DNA of 64,000 nt from Bradysia coprophila (GCF_014529535.1 NW_023503727.1:1178001-1242000); one strand, 5' to 3'. Positions 1-12,156 are shown, counted from the stretch's first letter. Notes: generated from the sequence alone by a model not told the origin. Program-made: numbers and translations.

Positions 1-147
1 CAGACGGACATTTTTTTTTCGCGGATTTGGCATCTCTAGACAACCACAATAGGTTTTATCTTACTCAGGGAGTCCAATTCGACGTGTTACAAACGTATGC
101 GTAAACCTATAAGACCCCAGTACTTCGTACGGGTCTAAAAATTGTCT
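1..147 (+). repeat. Family-A repeat, 3' tail remnant
   Basis: Begins inside the GACGGACA stretch and ends with a diverged form of TTCGTACGGGGCTAAAA, the same 3' end seen at 10590, 28108 and 63000. Only the last ~145 bases are inside the window. Confidence 0.65.
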
Positions 148-237
148 TTCCTTCACACTTTGTCGATTTTGGAAATATAAAGCAAAGGCGGTTCGTTCCT
201 AGCGAATTCATACTTCATTTATTTATTTATTTTTATT

Positions 238-660
238 TTTTACCAAAGTGAAAGAGTCCTCTCATCGTTCCACATTCGTAAAACTTCGCTCTGATTAAAT
301 TTGACAAAATGACAATCAAACAGAATAATAGATTGCTCATACGAGTGGGAAGTTTGCGGCCAGAGCGAAGCGAGGGCCGTAATTCACACGAGTCGCATTT
401 TATTTACGATTTGTGGTTGATTGAAAATCTTGCTGCAAATTTATAAGAAAAATGAGAACTCAAAGATCATTCGGTCTTCGAAGGTTTATTTGAAGAACTT
501 TTTCTGTCAAATTTTGTTGTCATGTTTACAGTAATCGATATATTAAATGTAGGCATTTGTATCAGTGATGCTTCGGAAGTTCAACAATGAAATTGATCAA
601 AAATATATTGAAAAAATTGTCAGTCAAGGGACCTGACCCGCCCAAAAGGTGGGACCTAGT
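238..660 (-). repeat. Family-B repeat, internally deleted copy
   Basis: Bases 238-290 match 14706-14758, just upstream of the reverse-transcriptase ORF. Bases 305-660 match 17000-17309, downstream of the same ORF, including GCGAAGCGAGGG and the terminal block around GGGACCTGACCC. The copy therefore looks like an internally deleted derivative of the 13.8-17.3 kb element. Confidence 0.65.
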
Positions 661-1972
661 GTATACATGAAGCTATAATTTGGTTAGAACTGGCTGTCTT
701 TGAGTTATATTATTAACTTTTGTAGGTATTCACTATGTTATACAAATTTGACATAGCGTATCACTTATGCATGTAATGAACGAATCATTCCACTTTGTAT
801 ACCGAAAAAATACGAAAACAAATTGATAAAAACTTGTAAATTTTATTAGACGAATTATGTCAGACCGAAGCACTTGCAATGTCTGAACTTCAAAATTTTT
901 TTCGTTTTTCTTCTTCTTCAAATCATGATCTCATATCCCGTCTATTTAACTATATTTCGATTTGTCGTTAATAAGCTCAGTTGTTTTTGTTTTCGTGTTT
1001 TTATATTTAGCTATCATATGTCATCAAAACCGACTGTCCATATCGTTCAATAAATTCTAAACACTTACAGGCTTTGATGGATAGACTTCCGACAGCAATC
1101 CCTTGAGCCGTTTTATTGTCCAGGAGAGTTCACATTGTATTGTTTGATCTTCGAACTGTTGATTTGGGGCTTTGACAATGATTGTGACTGGATTGTTATC
1201 CATTGTGATACGGATTCAATTTGCCACACACCAATTAAATCAAAATTATTTGAATGATTACTGTGATGTAAAAACGTTCGCTCGATTGTCTTGAACGGCA
1301 CTTGGCGGAAATTTGCACACAATTTAAACAAAAGCAAAATGTTTTCCAATTCGAACCGAAACGGATCAGACCCCGAAAAACAAATAACAAAAAATCAATT
1401 TCTGTTGACACTCTGATGAAAATATAATAATCCAACACGATTGCAGGGAACACTCGAAATTTTCTTATTGCGTCGTTTAATTTCAGTTCAGCTCGTCTTT
1501 TCTGTTTATCGGAACAATGAGTACTGATTCGGTGACGGCAATGAGATGCAGGTTATAAATTTTACTGATAAAAACTCGAAATTTTTATTATTTGATTTGA
1601 TTATAGTACGTGTTGAAAAGCAATGGATATTTGTACGAACTGGATTGGTCGGAAATAAATGAAAATTTAATTTCGGATGTGTGTGTGTGTGCGTGTTTGC
1701 AGTGTGTGTGCATCCCAGATGACATCGGTTTCGTTTGAGTCGAGTTCACATTCAGCGACATCTACATTCTAAACATAATATCGTTGCTTGGAAATTAGTC
1801 GGGGTCATTTCCGATTTTATGATTAGTCATGGCCCTAATAGGGAAATGCTGTTTGGAAAGTAACGCTCTGTTAGATTTTTGCATAGAATTCTGTTACATT
1901 TCTAGTGCATTTCAAAACTAATTTCAGCGCTCTATTTTTTTCGTGAACCAACTTCACAGCGATGACATTGCT
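661..1972. other. Intergenic, no gene recognised
   Basis: AT-rich sequence with a short (GT)n microsatellite at about 1679-1710. The small open frames here show no domain or splice support. Confidence 0.5.
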
Positions 1973-1980
1973 TTGGTATC

Positions 1981-2156
1981 CAGAGAGATGCTAATATGAC
2001 GACTGGGTCGTTTCGACGGATAGAGGGAATATGTCGAATGACAGTTGGGTTTTTGAGAGAGAATTCAATACATTTTCTCTCAACCAATTTCAAAATCATT
2101 CGACATATTCGCTCTATCCGTCGAAACGACCCAGTCGTCATATTAGCATCTTTCTG
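1981..2156. mobile_element. hAT-type MITE, 176 bp, TSD TTGGTATC
   Basis: Terminal inverted repeats of about 60 bp start CAGAGAGATGCTAATATGAC on the left and end in the complement with one or two mismatches. Exact 8-bp direct repeats TTGGTATC lie at 1973-1980 and 2157-2164. An 8-bp duplication with CAG-type ends is the hAT signature. There is no transposase, so the element is non-autonomous and can form one long hairpin. Confidence 0.85.
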
Positions 2157-3165
2157 TTGGTATCACCTGAAAATAGAGCGCAAAGATTGCAGTACTGAAA
2201 AAAAATTGTGGTGCTTCTACAGACCAACCGAGGCTTTCTATTCGGTCTTTGAAATGAATGTTACTCCTTCTCCTAATTTGCATTTGTTGTGTAAGGAGAG
2301 TGTAGTGTTTGGTTCTAAGGGTCTTTACTTATGAGCTACATTTAATCCAAAGTTGCCAAATTCAAAGTGCCGAAACGCATTTACGTATAACGGATCAATT
2401 GCCCAAAGGTGGCACTGGAACGATTCAACGAAAAAACATGCCCTGTTTCTTCTTCAAACGCGAGGAGAACCTCAAGTCCAAATTGTAGGGAAACTTATAC
2501 AAATGGCGAGCTGTTTGTATGTTTGATCGAATTATATGGAATCAAAATAAAAACCTTTGTCTTTGTCATCGGCTCCTTGACGATTTCGAGTATCCCGGCG
2601 TGTTAGTAGCCTCGCATTAATGCGTTTCGGTGTTACCATGCGCATTTTACTCAGATCACGTTGCATTTACCTCATCAACATCAGAGATAAGCAAACATTT
2701 ACTTTCGACTGATTACTCGTTACGATTCAGCAAATGAAATTGACCGAACTAGATAAGAGACCCATTTTTCATGATAATTGAGTTGAGGATAAATTGATGA
2801 AGTGCGTGTCTTTTTAACAGATCTGTTTTGATCAACTCTCTCTCTTGTTATTCCGTTCAGAGAGCTGGCACAATTTTCGATGGTTGAGGATTATTTTGAT
2901 GTCAAATGTGTCGTTGCATGAAGACAATCATGCCGATAAGATGGCTTGTTTGAACAAGAATTTTTCGGAATCACCGAAATAAAGCGACTTCTTTAAAAGA
3001 AGTTTTTTTTTCAGTGCAAAACTCGAACTCCACACATAAATGTTCATAATCATGTTCCTCCTGTGCACGACTCGTGAATCACGGGGGAAAACATCGTTGA
3101 TAATCAGATCTCCGTCAGCCAATTGTTCGATTGAGCAGAGTAATTTATGAGTACAAATAGGTACG
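2157..3165. other. Intergenic with a possible MITE
   Basis: A 15-bp inverted repeat, CCGAAACGCATT at about 2368 and its complement near 2634, may bound a ~265-bp MITE. No target duplication was recognised, and nothing else here is supported as a gene. Confidence 0.35.
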
Positions 3166-3173
3166 TATATCGA

Positions 3174-3322
3174 CAGTGCCGGACTGGCTCAAAAAAGCCC
3201 TTCGGGCGATGTATGAAGAAATTGTTGTCCTTCGTTGAAGCCCTTCGTTGTCCCTGATCCATGCAAAAATCAAAAAGCCATTCGGGAATCGCCCAAACGC
3301 CCATAGGGCCAGTCCGGCACTG
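3174..3322. mobile_element. hAT-type MITE, 149 bp, TSD TATATCGA
   Basis: Ends are CAGTGCCGGACTGGC and its exact complement. The 8-bp sequence TATATCGA is duplicated at 3166-3173 and 3323-3330. A related copy with its own duplication is at 50724-50848. Confidence 0.88.
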
Positions 3323-3809
3323 TATATCGACCAAAAACATTGAGTGTACGTTACAAATATAGTATTTTTGTTGGCGCAACAAAAATACATTTGCAACAAC
3401 AAAAACATCTGAATTTTATACCGTTTCCGAAACAACAACTTTAAGTATCCAAAAAAAGAAACCGTTGAATCATTAATGATTAAGAAATTACATTTATGCA
3501 AATTAAAAAATAATTGATCTGTAATTTCATAATATTCACAATTTGAGTGTCACATTTATAGAACCAAAAAGGGCTAGATTTAACACGTCATTCACAGGAC
3601 GTATGTTTATAGGTCTGTTCCAAGGCCATACGAACTGTCAAATTACTGTCAAATTTCATCCATAAAGACATAACCTCATCAATATTTATATGAAAACCGA
3701 CCTCTGTGGATGAAATCGGGTTCGTTCGGCCAGTCAAAATTCGTGTTTATGCAGTTACTTGGAACCAAAGCTGTAAACTTTGGGGCGGTCACGCATCTAC
3801 GATCTACAG

Positions 3810-3817
3810 TATAAAAG
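3810..3817 (+). promoter_or_regulatory. TATA box of the cysteine-rich peptide gene
   Basis: TATAAAAG lies about 80 bases upstream of the ATG at 3889, leaving room for a start of transcription near 3840 and a 5' leader of ~50 bases. It fits the downstream small-exon gene. Confidence 0.55.
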
Positions 3818-3888
3818 CACTATGCGAGAAGTATTCCTCAAAAGGATTCGTTGATCAAACCAACTGATCAGTAGAAAAAGTAAAGAAA

Positions 3889-4321
3889 ATGTCTTCTAAA
3901 ATCTCTACACGTCTTTTTATGATGCTCCTTATCATTGTGATCATTGTAACAGTATTGGCTGATGGTAACTTATAAGTTGAAAAAGCATATATCAGACAGA
4001 TTGGTAATATTTTGTCAATAAATAGATGGAGATGAACATCATCGTGAAAAACGGCGAGCTCATTGTTGTGAGCTAGAAATTCTGTTAAAGAAAGTTTCAT
4101 CCTTAACGTTTTTCATTTAAATTTTTTTAGCTGGTTTCGGATGTATTCGCAGTATGTGCGACGATTGCTGTTACAATAATAGTGAGTCTTTCTTAAATTA
4201 GTGTCGATTAAAATCCTCAAATAAATTCTATAAATTGTCTCTTAACCACATTTTTCCAGATGTCTGGTCCTCTGCACGTGGAGTGCCCTGTTTGGATTTT
4301 ATGAGAGCTAACTGCTGCTAA
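3889..4321 (+). CDS. Small secreted cysteine-rich peptide precursor (4 exons)
   Basis: Function not recognised. Four short exons, 3889-3964, 4026-4067, 4131-4181 and 4260-4321, join in phase (231 nt, 76 residues) across introns of 61, 63 and 78 bases with GT..AG ends. The first ~24 residues are a signal peptide with a strongly hydrophobic core (residues 9-23). An acidic/His pro-segment follows and ends in the basic processing site EKRR at residues 33-36. The remaining 40 residues hold eight cysteines spaced C-x4-C-x4-C-x2-CC-x13-C-x7-CC, and the last two residues before the stop are Cys. This is the layout of disulfide-rich secreted peptides (antimicrobial, knottin-like or signalling); which class is unknown. 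The exon-2 donor (TT|GTGAGC) was chosen because it alone keeps the cysteine frame open; the in-frame alternative GTTTCA donor 21 bases later loses it. A TATA box precedes the gene. Ab initio finders easily miss genes this small. Confidence 0.68.
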
Positions 4322-4602
4322 TATCCTACTTACTACCATAGATCTCTTCGTTTGGTGAAACTGATGACGGAAACGTGAGGAATGGTGGGGAAAAGTGTGC
4401 AAACAAATCGAAACCAATTTCACATAGTAATGAATAAGTGAGTGCGTCCAATTCTTTGAAATGAATGCAAATGAACTAAATACGGGGAATTCCCTTAGAA
4501 GCAAAGTTGGTTGTCATTAGTTTGCACACAAAACCGAACCGTCGATCGTCACGCCAGCGGTCATTTTAGTGATCTATTAGTAAAACATCAAAACGGTTGT
4601 TA

Positions 4603-4752
4603 CAGCCAAGGACAGTCAAAAAAGTGTATTTTTATGATTTTCGTGTTTATCGATTTCAGCTGTTTTAACAATACAAATTACAATGGCAAAACAGCTGAAA
4701 TCTATGAAACACGTATAGAATAAAAATGCACTTTTTTGACTGTCCCAGGCTG
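4603..4752. mobile_element. Tc1/mariner-type MITE, 150 bp, TA target
   Basis: Inverted ends CAGCC..GGACAGTC extend through GTCAAAAAAGTG and inward for ~60 bp. The element is bounded by TA at 4601-4602 and 4753-4754. It has no transposase and folds into one hairpin. Confidence 0.7.
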
Positions 4753-4858
4753 TATGTGTTATATTTTGATTCGAAACGTGTTAATTATACTAACACACTG
4801 TTTCAATAAATAAGAAAAAACCAGACCTTCTTTAGACTTCTAATTTTTTTTTGCTTTA

Positions 4859-5034
4859 AAAAGCACTCCGTGAGGCTAACTCTGTCTACATGACAGTTGT
4901 AAAATAGAACAAAAGAACTGTCACGCAAGCGGAGTGGAAATTGAATTTATTTCAATTTTTTACTCAGTTTACTTGACAGTTCCTTTGTTCTATTTTACAA
5001 CTGTCATGTAGACGGAGAAACGGAGTGCTCTTTT
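4859..5034. mobile_element. MITE, ~176 bp, TA target
   Basis: The inverted ends, AAAAG(AG)CACTCCG, lead into a highly similar arm with CTACATGACAGTTGTAAAAT in both orientations. TA flanks each side. The left end lacks two bases relative to the right. Confidence 0.65.
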
Positions 5035-5126
5035 TAAGTGGAAACTATACTTTAAATCGCTGAAGCTTTCAATAATTTTGTTTTCCTCACTTTTAAATGT
5101 TTTATTGTTTTATACAAAATCGATTA

Positions 5127-5240
5127 CAGAAATCGCATATTAAAATGAATTTTTTTTGACATTCGCAAACTTTCCATTGTTCAAACAAAGCTCTCATCTC
5201 AAATGTCAAAAAACATTTCATTTTAATTTGCAATTTCTGT
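5127..5240. repeat. Inverted-repeat element, ~35-bp arms
   Basis: CAGAAATCGC..TTAAAATGAA..TTTTTTGACATT on the left is repeated in inverse orientation at about 5201-5240. No target duplication was recognised. Confidence 0.5.
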
Positions 5241-5690
5241 ACTTCATACAGATTACTACAGGTTTCTTCCATTGTACGGTAAAAACGAATTTTGACAGGC
5301 CAAAAACAACCGATCGTCATCCACAGATGCAATCATAACCGCAACTTAAACAAATTTGTTCGTTAAAACGTCAAAGTGAGGTTGTGTTGGCTTCTCTGTG
5401 GATGACCATTGACATTTTGAAGGGCCTTGTAATAAACCGGATAAGTTCCGGATAATACTCAATATCCACTCTCAGTCATCACTGACACTTCACATTATGC
5501 AAAGATTTTCTCCAAAGTTCGAAATTTTCAACGTGCCTCCCGACTAAAGAAATGACATTTGTAAAACATATAAACCTGAGGTGCTGCACAGCTCGTAACA
5601 TAAACATAAACAAAAATAAAACGAAAATGTGTAAAACGTAGAGCTGAATCTGCTAAATGTTCGACAAATTCGGGGCTCATTGGATTTAAG

Positions 5691-7320
5691 ATGCCGTTTA
5701 TCAAACCAGTGAAGTCATTGTATGACACTTGCATAAAGACCGTTCACGATGTGATTTATTCGTACAGCACTCACCTAGAAAAAGATCGAATCGACAATCG
5801 ATCTGTGAAAATAGCCGACCTAAATGGATTTTTGACCAAAACGATTCCAACGCAGTAAGTAGATGAGACCTTGGTTGTATGGTGGAAAAGTGTTTTGTGT
5901 TGCGAGTTGTTATCTATATGTGGGTACTGCGACGACATTTTTCACATATACGACGATTGTGTCGACCTTGAAGATTTTCCAGTTTTCATTATATAATTTA
6001 CGGATCCACGTCTCCCATTACAGAATCCTGGACGACATATTACTGTGCCACCAAACCGCCAAGAATGAGGACCTAACTTTATCAACGACCGATTCGTATT
6101 ACTCATACTATTTCTACAGAGCCGTGCTGCACGGAAATGTTCAAAAGTTTCAGGCCAAAAACCACCGTCTGACCGTATCGTATTGGAAATGTCTGTTCAA
6201 GACATCGTTCATCAATGTCAAAGTTCTGAACTTAGCGCTCAGTTGCAACGACGCAATACTGAAAATGATTCCGAAATACTGTCCGAATCTGGAGTGGTTG
6301 AATGCGACATGCAAATATGAACGGGTGAACCAGGGAGGCAATGCTACATCGTTTACGTTATCGGTGACGGATGTTGGTTTGGCGTGCCTGTGCAATTGTA
6401 GGAAATTGAAAATTTTAACTATCAACGATCCACGCAGTGCCGTTCGGGGCCTAAGGAACAGTATTACATACGACGGTATACGAAAGCTGTTGAGGGAGGT
6501 GAAAACTCTCGAAGATATAACGTACAGTGACCTGGGTACGGTCATTGCCAAAAATATGGATGATGTCGAGGCACTGAACATAAACATTCTGCGACATTTC
6601 AATGCCACCAAGGCAAGCCTATTCGAGATTTTTCGGCTGTGCAATAACTTGCAGGAGCTGTACCTCGTGTTCTTCAAATATGATGATCAGCAGGGTGTGA
6701 TGGACGAATTGCTGAATTCGAGCTACTGTCTGCGCGCCTTAGAAGTGCAGAATCTGAATTGTGGCAACAGTTTCGTACCATTTCTCGAGAAGATCGGTGC
6801 CAGTCTCGTTTTCCTATCAATATCCAACGAGTATGAAGGGATCACATTCGCTGATCTGATAACAATCGGTAGACTGTGTCCGAATTTGAAATCGTTCGGT
6901 TGCAGCACCATCGACAATCGTAGCGACCACTTCATTCAACGACCGGTGAACATCAACCAGTTCCAGCATTTGGAGAATCTATTCATCAACGGGCTGGCAC
7001 TGGATTTGCTGAATGTCATCCGATTTGTGACGGGGAATGCGCGTAATTTTAAGAATTTTAAATTAGAAGAAAAACTGAATCGGACTAATGTCGACCATTT
7101 GTTCGACGAGATACCGTTGCCGGAAAATGTTCAACACATCGAAATGGGCCGTAAATTAGAGTTTAGTCGTGCGGGTGTGAAACGGTTAATTGACCGGTTC
7201 GTGAATCTGACGTATTTGAGTGTTTATTCGGACGAAGATTGTGGTGATTTAGTTCAGTGTTATCGCAACGGAAATTACGATTTCACGTTCATCAACAAGA
7301 AGAACAATCCACTGTTCTGA
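5691..7320 (+). CDS. Leucine-rich-repeat (RNI-like/F-box-LRR type) protein
   Basis: Two exons, 5691-5854 and 6024-7320, joined in phase (1461 nt, 486 residues). The donor is CA|GTAAGT and the acceptor ATTACAG. The ATG at 5863 opens a long frame but lies inside this intron, so it is probably not the start. From about residue 115 onward the protein has irregular leucine-rich repeats of the F-box/AMN1 kind: phrases such as CPNLEWL, CRKLKILTI, CNNLQELYL, CPNLKSF and FVNLTYLSVYS recur every ~25-35 residues and are spread to the C-terminus. This predicts a curved solenoid that binds protein partners, possibly as a ubiquitin-ligase substrate receptor. No clear F-box is visible in the first 55 residues, so that role is only inferred. 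No signal peptide or membrane segment is seen. A possible AATAAA lies ~250 bases downstream at 7568. Confidence 0.78.
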
Positions 7321-8070
7321 GACGACGATCAACTGACTGAATCAATTGAGTGAATTGGATAAATTCATGAGAGATATTTCTACATGCCATGATTCCCAAG
7401 GTCGTGAACCTTGGTGATTCCAACCGTCATCGAATGACCGGAATTAAATTGCTGCTCCAAATTTTTCTATTATCAGAAATTTCGCTTTTTCCTTACTTCC
7501 TTCCGTGCAATTGACTGTATGAATGTTATGAGTGTAGTCACAAAGCCAAAATAATTTTTAAGACAAAAATAAATGGAAAATTTCCTCCAAGAAGCAATGT
7601 ACTTTACTTTAGCTCTCATTGAAAGCAAACAACTTGAACCAACAACAAGCAAGCGTTTATTTGTCACGTTGTTATTGAAATAGATAGATAGGCTGGCATG
7701 ACCATGGAACATAATTGGGACGATTGATTTTGTTATCCGGCAATATCATCGACTTACTATACTTTATCGTACTGGCATTGTTGATTGTGCGGTTAATTAT
7801 ACATTGTTATAGAGTGAAATGCGGACTTATAGCGGGAATATATACGGCTGCCTGCGTCACAGATCAGCGGGTTAGGTAAAAATAAACCGTATCGATTTGC
7901 AGGTTGAAGGCGAAACAGTCGAATATACTTGAGAGTTGCAGGTAATTAAGAGCTCCTCAGGAGGTGCAAGTCCTCCGAAAAATACAACAGTTGGAGAGTA
8001 ATAATTTGTAGAAAGTTACAACTCCTATCAGGAGGAAAGAGCAACTTTGATACTCAGACATAATCTAAAA
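7321..8070. other. 3' flank of the LRR gene and intergenic
   Basis: Contains AATAAA at 7568-7573, a plausible polyadenylation signal. No other gene is supported. Confidence 0.4.
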
Positions 8071-10590
8071 CGAGCCGTCAGAACAGTCGGAGCGTTTGCT
8101 GCGACTGAGCCCCGCACAAACCCGTACATCTATTGCGTACGTGACCCTAGTGCGTCTGTCACCCTACTTTGACCGTAAACCTATTGCGCCGGTTAATGTA
8201 GTTAAAGTAAAATTATTATGTAATGTGTACATCTTAGAAATTGCGCATAGCGCAATTACGAAGCCCCGTACGACGTTCCTTTCAAATAAAACAAAAATTT
8301 CAAATAGCCCTAAAATTTTAATTTATTGAGTATAAATACACATAGGGCCTAGTATCGGCCTCAGTCCGAAGATCCAATTTTTTTTTTCAACTACATTCTA
8401 TTCGGCCTTTGATTACCTTCCAAATGAAACAAAAAATACGGAAAACGGATGAAATTTGCTCGAGTTATATGTAAAATACACATAGGGCCCTAGTAGCGGC
8501 CTTAGTCCAAGGACCCAAATTTAATTTTTTTTTCAACAACATTCTATTCGGTGTTCGATTATCTTTCAAATGAAACAAAAATTACGAAAAACGGATGAAA
8601 TTTACTCGAGTTGTATGTGAAATACACATAGGGCCCTAGTAGCGGCCTTAGTCCAAGGACCCAAATTTTTTTTTTTCAACAACATTCTATTCGGTGTTCG
8701 ATTATCTTTCAAATGAAACAAAAATTACGAAAAACGGATGAAATTTACTCGAGTTGTGTAGAATACGCATAGGGCCCTAGTAGCGGCCTTAGTCCGAGGA
8801 CCCAAATTTTTTTTTTTTTCAACAACATTCTATTCGGCCTTTGATTACCTTCCAAATGAAACAAAAATTACGAAAAACGGATGAAATTTGCTCGAGTTAT
8901 ATGTAAAATACACATAGGGCCCTAGTAGCGGCCTTAGTCCAAGGACCCAAATTTAATTTTTTTTTCAACAACATTCTATTGGTGTTCGATTATCTTTCAA
9001 ATGAAACAAAAATTACGAAAAACGGATGAAATTTACTCGAGTTGTATGTAAAATACGTATAGGGCCCTAGTAGCGGCCTTAGTCCGAGGACCCAAATTTT
9101 TTTTTTTTCAACAACATTCTATTCGGCCTTTGATTACCTTCCAAATGACACAAAAATTACGACAAACGAATGAAATTTACTTGAGTTCTATGTAAAATAC
9201 GCATAGGGCCCTAGTAGCGGCCTTAGTCCGAGGACCCAAATTTAATTTTTTTTCAACAACATTCTATTCGGCCTTCGATTACCTTCCAAATGAAACAAAA
9301 ATTACGAAAAACGGATGAAATTTACTCGAGTTCAATGTAAAATACACATAGGGCCCTAGTAGTGGCCTTAGTCCAAGGACCCTAATTTAATTTTTTTTCA
9401 ACAACATTTTATTCGGCCTTTGATTACCTTCCAAATGAAACAAAAATTACGAAAAACGAATGAAATTTACTTGAGTTCTATGTAAAATACACATAGGGCC
9501 CTAGTAGCTTTTCACTTCTAAGGCCCTAACTCACGGTCTACTCACCCGATTTTAAACCCGTACATCTATTGCGTACGTGACCCTAGTTCGTCCGTCGCCC
9601 TACTCTTACTGTAAGCCTACTGCGCCCGTAAACGTCGGTAAAGTAAAATTCTTATGAAATGTGTACGTCTTAAAAATTGCGCATAGCGCAATTACGAAGC
9701 CCCGTACGTATTTGAAAGGAAAAATGTAACACAAATTTCGAATTGACCTAAAATTAAGTAAGTATCATTTTCACCGATTTATATTGATTTTACAAAAATC
9801 CAAAATGGCGGCCGACGGCCATTTTGTTAGGAGGTGGAAAGTAGTACGGCTGCTTTACATTCGTTAGTACCTTTCAAACAAAAAAAAAAAATTGAAATTC
9901 GGTCAAAGTTTACTCGAGATATTAACAAAAAACACCACCTTCACTGTACGGCCGAGTAGCCACATATAAGCTCACTCCAAGAGACCTAGCTCACGCTCCG
10001 GTGAATCGAATTTCATAAACTTTTTTTTCCCTGATTGGTACGGTCAATACCTATCTAATAAAGCAAAATCCATCTAAATACGTAAATTTGGCCAACCTAC
10101 AAGCAAAAACGGCTTGCCGCCCTGTACCTAGTTCACACCAAGGGGTCTAACTCACGAGTCGGTCATCCGATTTCCATAAACTTTTTTTTTGTCGATCGGT
10201 ATTGTAAATACCTTTTATTTGACGTATCACTTACAAGTGTAGTGCTTAAATGTCTGGAGATGTCGTCGAAAAACAGTTAGGCACTTATTGGGCCCCAGCT
10301 CCGGAAGGGTCGACCCAAAATCGCCCATCTTCGAACTTAGCCTCACTATTTTGACTATATTTCAGGGAAAAAAAATTTGAAATCGGATATGATTTACTCA
10401 AGATATCGACGTGACAGACGGACGGACAGACGGACGGACGGACGGACGGACGGACAAAATTTTTATTGCGGATTCGTTATCTATGAACATAGGCAAACAC
10501 TTTGCCCTTACCGTCTGCTTCGAATTCCATCAATTACACACGGCATCGTAATCCTATAAACCCCTTTGTACTTCGTACGGGGCTAAAAAT
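8071..10590 (+). repeat. Family-A interspersed repeat, longest copy
   Basis: Starts at CGAGCCGTCAGAAC, carries GAGCCCCGTACAAACCCGTA, then a ~147-bp tandem array, a unique-looking tail and a (GGAC)n stretch at 10416-10455. It ends GTACTTCGTACGGGGCTAAAA. The same order occurs at 20093-21212 (inverted), 26661-28108 and 62035-63000. No protein or clear target duplication was found. The class is unknown; the short A-run at the 3' end is shared by all copies. Confidence 0.8.
8336..9530 (+). repeat. Internal ~147-bp tandem array of family A, ~8 units
   Basis: Each unit begins near CACATAGGGCCCTAGTAGC, continues through GGCCTTAGTCC, a poly-T tract, CATTCTATTCGG and ends with GATGAAATTTACTCGAGTT. Unit starts fall every ~143-153 bases. 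Other family-A copies have about 5, 5 and 1 units. Confidence 0.88.
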
Positions 10591-11017
10591 ATTTTACTAC
10601 CTGCGCATTGCGAGAGTTGGCCATTACGTAGCATTTTGCCGATTGCGAAAAAGATCCATTACATACGGACTGTCTCAGCATCCAATGTAACCCACTATTT
10701 TAGACTTCATCGTTTTTGATAATTAGTTTCTGAAGTCTAGAGTTAGATAGACAATGGGGGATTGAAATTTTGGCAAGGTATTTTTAATCGACGTAAAACA
10801 TTGTTCTAAACAAAAAATTGTTCAACGGTATGTCTCTAAAACGCCCTGATCTTTTTAAAAGTTCGTCTAAACTTCGAAACGTACAGCCGCCCGTAAGAAA
10901 ATTACAAAATTGCGGCCATATATTTTAGAAATTATTTTGATCAGAATTGTCGATACCCATGTAGTCCTTGCTGCGGAACACCTTACACATGCTTATTTTC
11001 ATCGAGACTGGAAACGG
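10591..11017. other. Intergenic, no gene recognised
   Basis: No domain, RNA or element boundary could be supported here. Confidence 0.4.
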
Positions 11018-11280
11018 CCAAGGTAAATATAGTGATGAGGTAATGCCATTCAGACGCGCGGTGTTCGATGCCAATGACATTTTTTATTTAAATGGTTGCC
11101 TACGATTTACTTGTATTTCACAAAAATATTTTCGCTATCTCACAACAGATGGCCCGACTTTCTATTCCATTTTTTGCTTTCAACGAAGGGATGAGATGGC
11201 GTTTGTATCGAACTTTCGTGCCACTTCACATCTGATTCGGTTATATATATGCCATTACCTCCTCACTATATTCACCTTGG
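11018..11280. repeat. MITE-like inverted repeat, ~31-bp arms
   Basis: CCAAGGTAAATATAGTGA and the rest of the left arm (11018-11048) recur inverted at 11250-11280 with four mismatches. No target duplication was identified. Confidence 0.55.
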
Positions 11281-12156
11281 AAACGGCCTCCGGTACATTT
11301 TAGGCGGCTGACAAAATTGGGTCGGTTTAGGGTCGTACTTTGCAAACAAAATTAATTTTATAAAAAAATCTGTGCATTTTAGAGGCAGACTGTAGAACAA
11401 TTTTTTGCTTAGAATAGAGGTAAAGACAACCACGAAGGCGGGTGACACCAAATTTCATAAACAGATAGTGTGAAAGAAATCAACTTAAAGAAAATACATT
11501 TATCTCAAAAATTTTGTTTTTGTTAAGTTCCATTTTACATATAAACTTCGCAGCCGTTGACGCAAAATTGTGTGTCACTGCCCTCGTGATCAACTCAGAG
11601 TTGTCTTAACCTGTTCTTTCAGAACCTTGGACAATTGGATTCAACTTTGTACATACCTGCAAAGACTTAAAACAAAGTAAGTTTCAATGATTCATAAAAT
11701 GTCCAGACGAACCAAAACAGTTTGTAGAAATCACTACACCCTTGTACTTAGTACAACGTTTTCAGGGGTAACATCCGTAACATTTGATTGTCGACAAAAA
11801 AAGCATGTTCCCAGTAAGGTATTCGACCCCAGAAGCCAAAACCACTATCAAAAAAATTCTTCGCTTGTGTGGCTAGTGTGAGGTGATCAAAAACAGAAAA
11901 CTAGCACTTTTCTTACAAAAATTTCTCCAGTTACACGAGCTGTACAGGGTTGTGTGGGGTGTCATTTGAATACATAGCTGCATCCAATGTATTATGTTTG
12001 ACTGTCTACCACTTGCAAAAGTTGAAATTCACATAAATATTCGCGAAAAATGAATCGAAAATTTTCTTTATGTGATGGATCATTTTCACAGGGGAACAAT
12101 TGCCATATAATGTTCAACTTTCCCATGAGGCATGTAATAGTACATTACTATGCAAG

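Noticed and set aside
1533..1557. Short coding first exon ATGAGTACTGATTCGG.. ending at a CAG|GTTATA donor
   Set aside because: Only ~12 codons, a poor donor and no downstream exon found.
5863..6023. N-terminal extension of the LRR frame starting with an ATG at 5863
   Set aside because: It lies between a strong GTAAGT donor at 5855 and an ATTACAG acceptor at 6021-6023, and an in-phase upstream exon with its own ATG exists at 5691.
6150..6677. 175-codon minus-strand frame opposite the LRR gene
   Set aside because: It is antisense to a well-supported exon and shows no domain.
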